Below, one piece after another: positions 61,147 to 64,000 of a DNA stretch of 64,000 nucleotides. The notes beneath the pieces are model-generated. The model saw only the letters and a list, made by a program, of their open reading frames with translations. It made no database searches and had not been told where the DNA came from. The number at the start of each line of letters is the position of its first letter. Positions within the stretch are counted from its first letter, which is position 1. Source of the DNA: Bacillus sp. T33-2 (lineage in GTDB: Bacteria; Bacillota; Bacilli; Bacillales; Cytobacillaceae); NCBI RefSeq assembly GCF_002860205.1, contig NZ_PGVB01000005.1, positions 62,001-126,000 of the forward strand, read 5' to 3'. Position numbers and translations under genes: made by a program.

Positions 61147-63537
61147 TCAAGCTTTTTTCACTTCAACTAAATTGGTCAGCTGGGGATTTGCTTTAGCCAG
61201 CGCTGTCGGCCGCTGTGATGTAAGCACATTGACTGCGCCCCTCTGGTCGATCCCGTTTTTATCAGGTGAATACCAGGCGCCCTGTGGAATAGCTGCGACT
61301 CCCGGCACAATTTTTTCTGTCACTTTAACATCGATATAGATTTCGCCGCGGCCGTTATATACTTTTGCCCTGTCACCATTTTTAATCCCACGGGCAGCAG
61401 CATCCTCCGTATTCAGCCACATCTCCTGCTTAAATGCTTCCTCAAGCCATGGATTATTGTCATGGGTGGAATGGCACCTTCTTTTATAATGCCAGCTGAT
61501 TAGCTGGAGCGGATACTTTTCTTTTAATGGATCCTCAGGGCCTTCCCATGCAGGAATATACTTGGCAATCGCCGGAATCTCTTCATGCTTGTCCATGTCC
61601 CACAAAGCTTTTGAAAAAAGCTCTATTTTACCGGAAGGTGTGTCGAATTTCGTTTTTTCCGGATTTTCTATTTGCTCCTTGAATGCGATAAGGGGTTCTT
61701 CGAATTTGAAGTGATGGATTCCGTTTTTGCTGAATTCCTCGAAGGTTGGGAAATCAGGATCCATTTCGGCTATCGTTTTTTCCACACTGGCCTTTACCCA
61801 GTCAAGCATCGACTTGCCTTCGGTGAATTTTTCCTTTAGGCCAAGCTTGCCCGCAATTTCTGCAAAAACATCGTATTCATTCCGGCACTCATAAAGAGAA
61901 TCGATCGCTTTGTTGCCCATAACAACGTAATCACCAAAGCACCAAGGAACACCAATATCCCAGCGTTCAAAGAATGTTGTCCCAGGCATAAGGATGTCAG
62001 CGTATTTCGCACTTGGAGTCATAAAGAGATCACTGACGACAATAAATTCCACTTTGCTTTCATCCTGAAGCAGCCTGGTTGTTTTGTTAATATCGGCATG
62101 CTGGTTGACAAGCATGTTACCCGCCATATTAAAAATCATCTTTATGTTTGTTTTTAAGCGGTCTGTTCCCTGAAGGCCATCATCGGCTGTTAATTCAGTT
62201 CCCCTTTCGACTGCGTCAGTCCATAAAAAGCATGGGATGGATGCTTCAACAGGATTATCAGAACTCAACGGATAAGAAATACCTGCACGGTACCAGTAAC
62301 CTGTCCCTGCTGCCCAGCCTCCCAAATTGCCAACGTTACCAGTCAGGCAAGCGAGCTGTGCACCGCCACGCATGATTTGTTCTCCGTATGCATGCCGTTG
62401 CGGCCCCCAACCCTGAATGAGCGCTGCTGGTTTTGTGGTGGCGTATTGCCAGGCGAGCTTCCGAATTGTATCGGCAGGGACCCGGCAAATTTTTTCCGCC
62501 CACTCAGGAGTCTTTGGAATCCCGTCGCTTTCTCCAAGGATATAACTCTTTACGGATTCGATGGCAGGCACTCCTTGCGGCATATTATTTTCATCAAAGC
62601 CAATACAATATTTATCAAGAAACTGTTTATCATATAAATGTTCGGTGATCATGACATGGGCCATTGCATCCATCAAGGCATTGTCTGTTGTCGGCAGGAT
62701 CGGTATCCATTCATCCGCGAAGGCAATGGCAGTATCGGTATAGCGGGGATCAATAACAACAATTTTCGCGCCGCGTTTTTTTGCTTCGCGCAGGTAATGC
62801 ATGTATGGTGTTGAATTGATCATTTCTGCCGGGTTCTGGCCCCAGAGGATGATAAATTTTGAATGTAAAAGTGAATCGAAGCTGTTCCCTGAATTATTTG
62901 TTCCGTATGTGTAAGGTGTCGCGACATTGCCTGCCCCGGAACTGTAATCATTTCGGGAGTTTAAATACCCGCCAGTCATAGAGAGCAGCCGTTTTGCCAT
63001 GCTTGGCCCGCCGAAAAGGCCCCATGATTGCCCGGAAGCATAATTAACATACCGTGATTCCGGCCCGTATTCCTTGCCAATCCGTTTTGTTTCCTTTGCA
63101 ATGGTTTCGATTGCTTCTTCCCATGAAATTTTCTTGAATTTCCCTTCTCCGCGCTTCCCGACACGTTTCATCGGATACTTTAACCGGTCTGGATGGTACA
63201 GCATTTTCCTGTAACCACGCCCCCTGAGGCAGGCCCTCATTTGCGGCGCCATGATATCATCAGCGTTAGTATCTGTGCTGATCCTGGTAACAACTCCATC
63301 CTTGACATGGGCCTTTATGACACACCTGCCACCGCAATTGTTGATGCTGCATGTGGAGATAATCTCTTCCGGGCCGGGTTTTTCTTTCGGCTTGGCTGCC
63401 TGCAGGTCCGGGCCGTTTCTGTCGATTATTTGCTTTGTACCGATTCCACCAAGCACAACAGGTATCCCAAGAGCTCCTGACCATTTAAGAAACGTACGTC
63501 TGCGCATTTTTTTATTCAGCATTTGATCTTCAGACAT
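61147..63537 (-). CDS. dmsA: DMSO reductase-family molybdopterin oxidoreductase DmsA
   Basis: 796 residues. Tat signal RRRTFLKWSG (12-21) sends it folded across the membrane. CSINNCGGRCVIKAHVKDG holds the first cysteines of an Fe-S cluster, completed by ACLRGRGYRK. Mo-bis-MGD binding regions include SGQSWGLFGGPSM, ILWGQNPAEM and the C-terminal HYKRRCHSTHDNNPWLEE. Likely reduces DMSO, TMAO or a similar S- or N-oxide in anaerobic respiration; the substrate cannot be read. GGAGG lies before the ATG, which overlaps the chaperone gene by eight bases. Confidence 0.93.
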   Translation of the reverse strand: MSEDQMLNKKMRRRTFLKWSGALGIPVVLGGIGTKQIIDRNGPDLQAAKPKEKPGPEEIISTCSINNCGGRCVIKAHVKDGVVTRISTDTNADDIMAPQMRACLRGRGYRKMLYHPDRLKYPMKRVGKRGEGKFKKISWEEAIETIAKETKRIGKEYGPESRYVNYASGQSWGLFGGPSMAKRLLSMTGGYLNSRNDYSSGAGNVATPYTYGTNNSGNSFDSLLHSKFIILWGQNPAEMINSTPYMHYLREAKKRGAKIVVIDPRYTDTAIAFADEWIPILPTTDNALMDAMAHVMITEHLYDKQFLDKYCIGFDENNMPQGVPAIESVKSYILGESDGIPKTPEWAEKICRVPADTIRKLAWQYATTKPAALIQGWGPQRHAYGEQIMRGGAQLACLTGNVGNLGGWAAGTGYWYRAGISYPLSSDNPVEASIPCFLWTDAVERGTELTADDGLQGTDRLKTNIKMIFNMAGNMLVNQHADINKTTRLLQDESKVEFIVVSDLFMTPSAKYADILMPGTTFFERWDIGVPWCFGDYVVMGNKAIDSLYECRNEYDVFAEIAGKLGLKEKFTEGKSMLDWVKASVEKTIAEMDPDFPTFEEFSKNGIHHFKFEEPLIAFKEQIENPEKTKFDTPSGKIELFSKALWDMDKHEEIPAIAKYIPAWEGPEDPLKEKYPLQLISWHYKRRCHSTHDNNPWLEEAFKQEMWLNTEDAAARGIKNGDRAKVYNGRGEIYIDVKVTEKIVPGVAAIPQGAWYSPDKNGIDQRGAVNVLTSQRPTALAKANPQLTNLVEVKKA

Positions 63538-64000
63538 ACTCTAATGCCTCCTTCATCTCTATTAGCAACTCTATGTCAAAGGATATAAAATCTCGCAGCA
63601 ATAAAGCGGCTCCCCGGTATAGCCCGCTTTCCGAGCGTGTACAAATCTTTTCACAAAATTTCGGAATCCAGCAGTTCAGATGGTCATGAAGGAATCCAAG
63701 CTGCGCATCAATGAGATCCAAGATATCTACCAGATTGTCACCCAAAGCTGATTCTATTAAAAAGATCATAAATTCAAGTTCAATGGCCAGGTGGTCGTCG
63801 GGTTCCTTGTTTTCCTTCCTGTATTGAAGGCCAAAACGCCTGTATTTCTCCCTGACAAGGTACATCGTTTCACCGAAGAGGATTTGTTCCTTTGTCCGGT
63901 AATACGATTCCCATGGCGGAGCCTCAATGCTACCCGGGCCGAGGAATAATCGGTCGAATTCCTCCTTTGCTTCTTGCAGGTCAAGATGGGATGCGTATTT
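63530..64000 (-). CDS. TorD/DmsD-family molybdoenzyme chaperone, 5' end outside window
   Basis: 157 codons are visible, from KYASHLDLQEAKEEFDRLF at the window edge to TGA at 63530. FLGPGSIEAPPWESYY is the family signature, followed by ELEFM and WIPKFCEKI. All-helical. These chaperones bind the Tat signal of the partner enzyme until the Mo cofactor is inserted. Overlap with dmsA shows tight coupling. The start and promoter lie beyond the window. Confidence 0.88.
   Translation of the reverse strand, partial: KYASHLDLQEAKEEFDRLFLGPGSIEAPPWESYYRTKEQILFGETMYLVREKYRRFGLQYRKENKEPDDHLAIELEFMIFLIESALGDNLVDILDLIDAQLGFLHDHLNCWIPKFCEKICTRSESGLYRGAALLLRDFISFDIELLIEMKEALEYV

Overview
The window reads as chromosome of an endospore-forming, facultatively anaerobic member of the Bacillaceae. 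Support for this comes from a GerA-type germinant receptor operon, a CotY/CotZ spore coat protein, CdaS-like and Sda-like genes, many B. subtilis-type orthologues (ykpA, ykuS, nrnB, yngI, ydjO, mifM/yidC2), strong AGGAGG ribosome binding sites, frequent TTG/GTG starts and compact intrinsic terminators. Genus cannot be fixed from sequence reading alone. No prophage, CRISPR array, intact insertion sequence or rRNA was seen. There is one tRNA-Leu(CAG).

Layout. 1-1616 (minus): a MutS2-like ATPase, cut by the window edge, behind a long leader that holds a short peptide ORF and two terminators. 1.99-7.9 kb: Fnr, a SCO-family protein, ABC-F YkpA, YkuS and molybdate uptake ModAB. 8-15 kb: a D,D-carboxypeptidase, nano-RNase NrnB, a cupredoxin, an OPT-transporter remnant and PflBA behind a Rex-like site. 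15-23 kb: an Rrf2 regulator divergent from a TSUP permease, BioY behind a BirA-like box, a MifM/YidC2 unit whose yidC2 carries an in-frame TAA, a VmlR-type antibiotic-resistance ABC-F with an attenuator leader, and a pair of CrcB/Fluc fluoride channels. 23-36 kb: small proteins, an SRAP protein, acyl-CoA synthetase YngI, an Sda-like protein, OdhAB, MnmH and a CdaS-like cyclase with a garbled segment. 36.8-43.8 kb: trpEGDCFBA behind tandem tryptophan T-boxes. 43.9-50.2 kb: an MFS transporter, a type I toxin-antitoxin locus with a LexA-like box, and fruRKA with a cre site. 50.4-57.4 kb: stress and coat proteins, tRNA-Leu and a ger operon in the order A-C-D-B. 57.7-64 kb: YdjO, LysE, an amino acid permease and a DMSO-reductase-like DmsAB with a TorD-family chaperone, cut by the window end.

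How the genes fit together. Fnr, PflBA, the molybdoenzyme DmsAB and molybdate transport ModAB form an anaerobic-energy theme. A second theme is control by the ribosome. The MutS2-like gene and the VmlR-type ABC-F have leaders with the layout of translation-dependent transcription attenuators. MifM is an arrest peptide that gates yidC2 by unmasking its Shine-Dalgarno sequence. The trp operon is gated by uncharged tRNA through two T-boxes. The two most interesting candidates are the MutS2-like attenuator locus (1-1616) and the toxin-antitoxin locus at 45.26-45.58 kb, where a holin-like peptide and a convergent antisense RNA are paired with an SOS-type operator.

Several genes look damaged (yidC2, the OPT remnant, a small membrane gene at 24.7-25.0 kb, the CdaS-like gene). 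Either lineage-specific decay or assembly error could explain these, and raw reads would tell.
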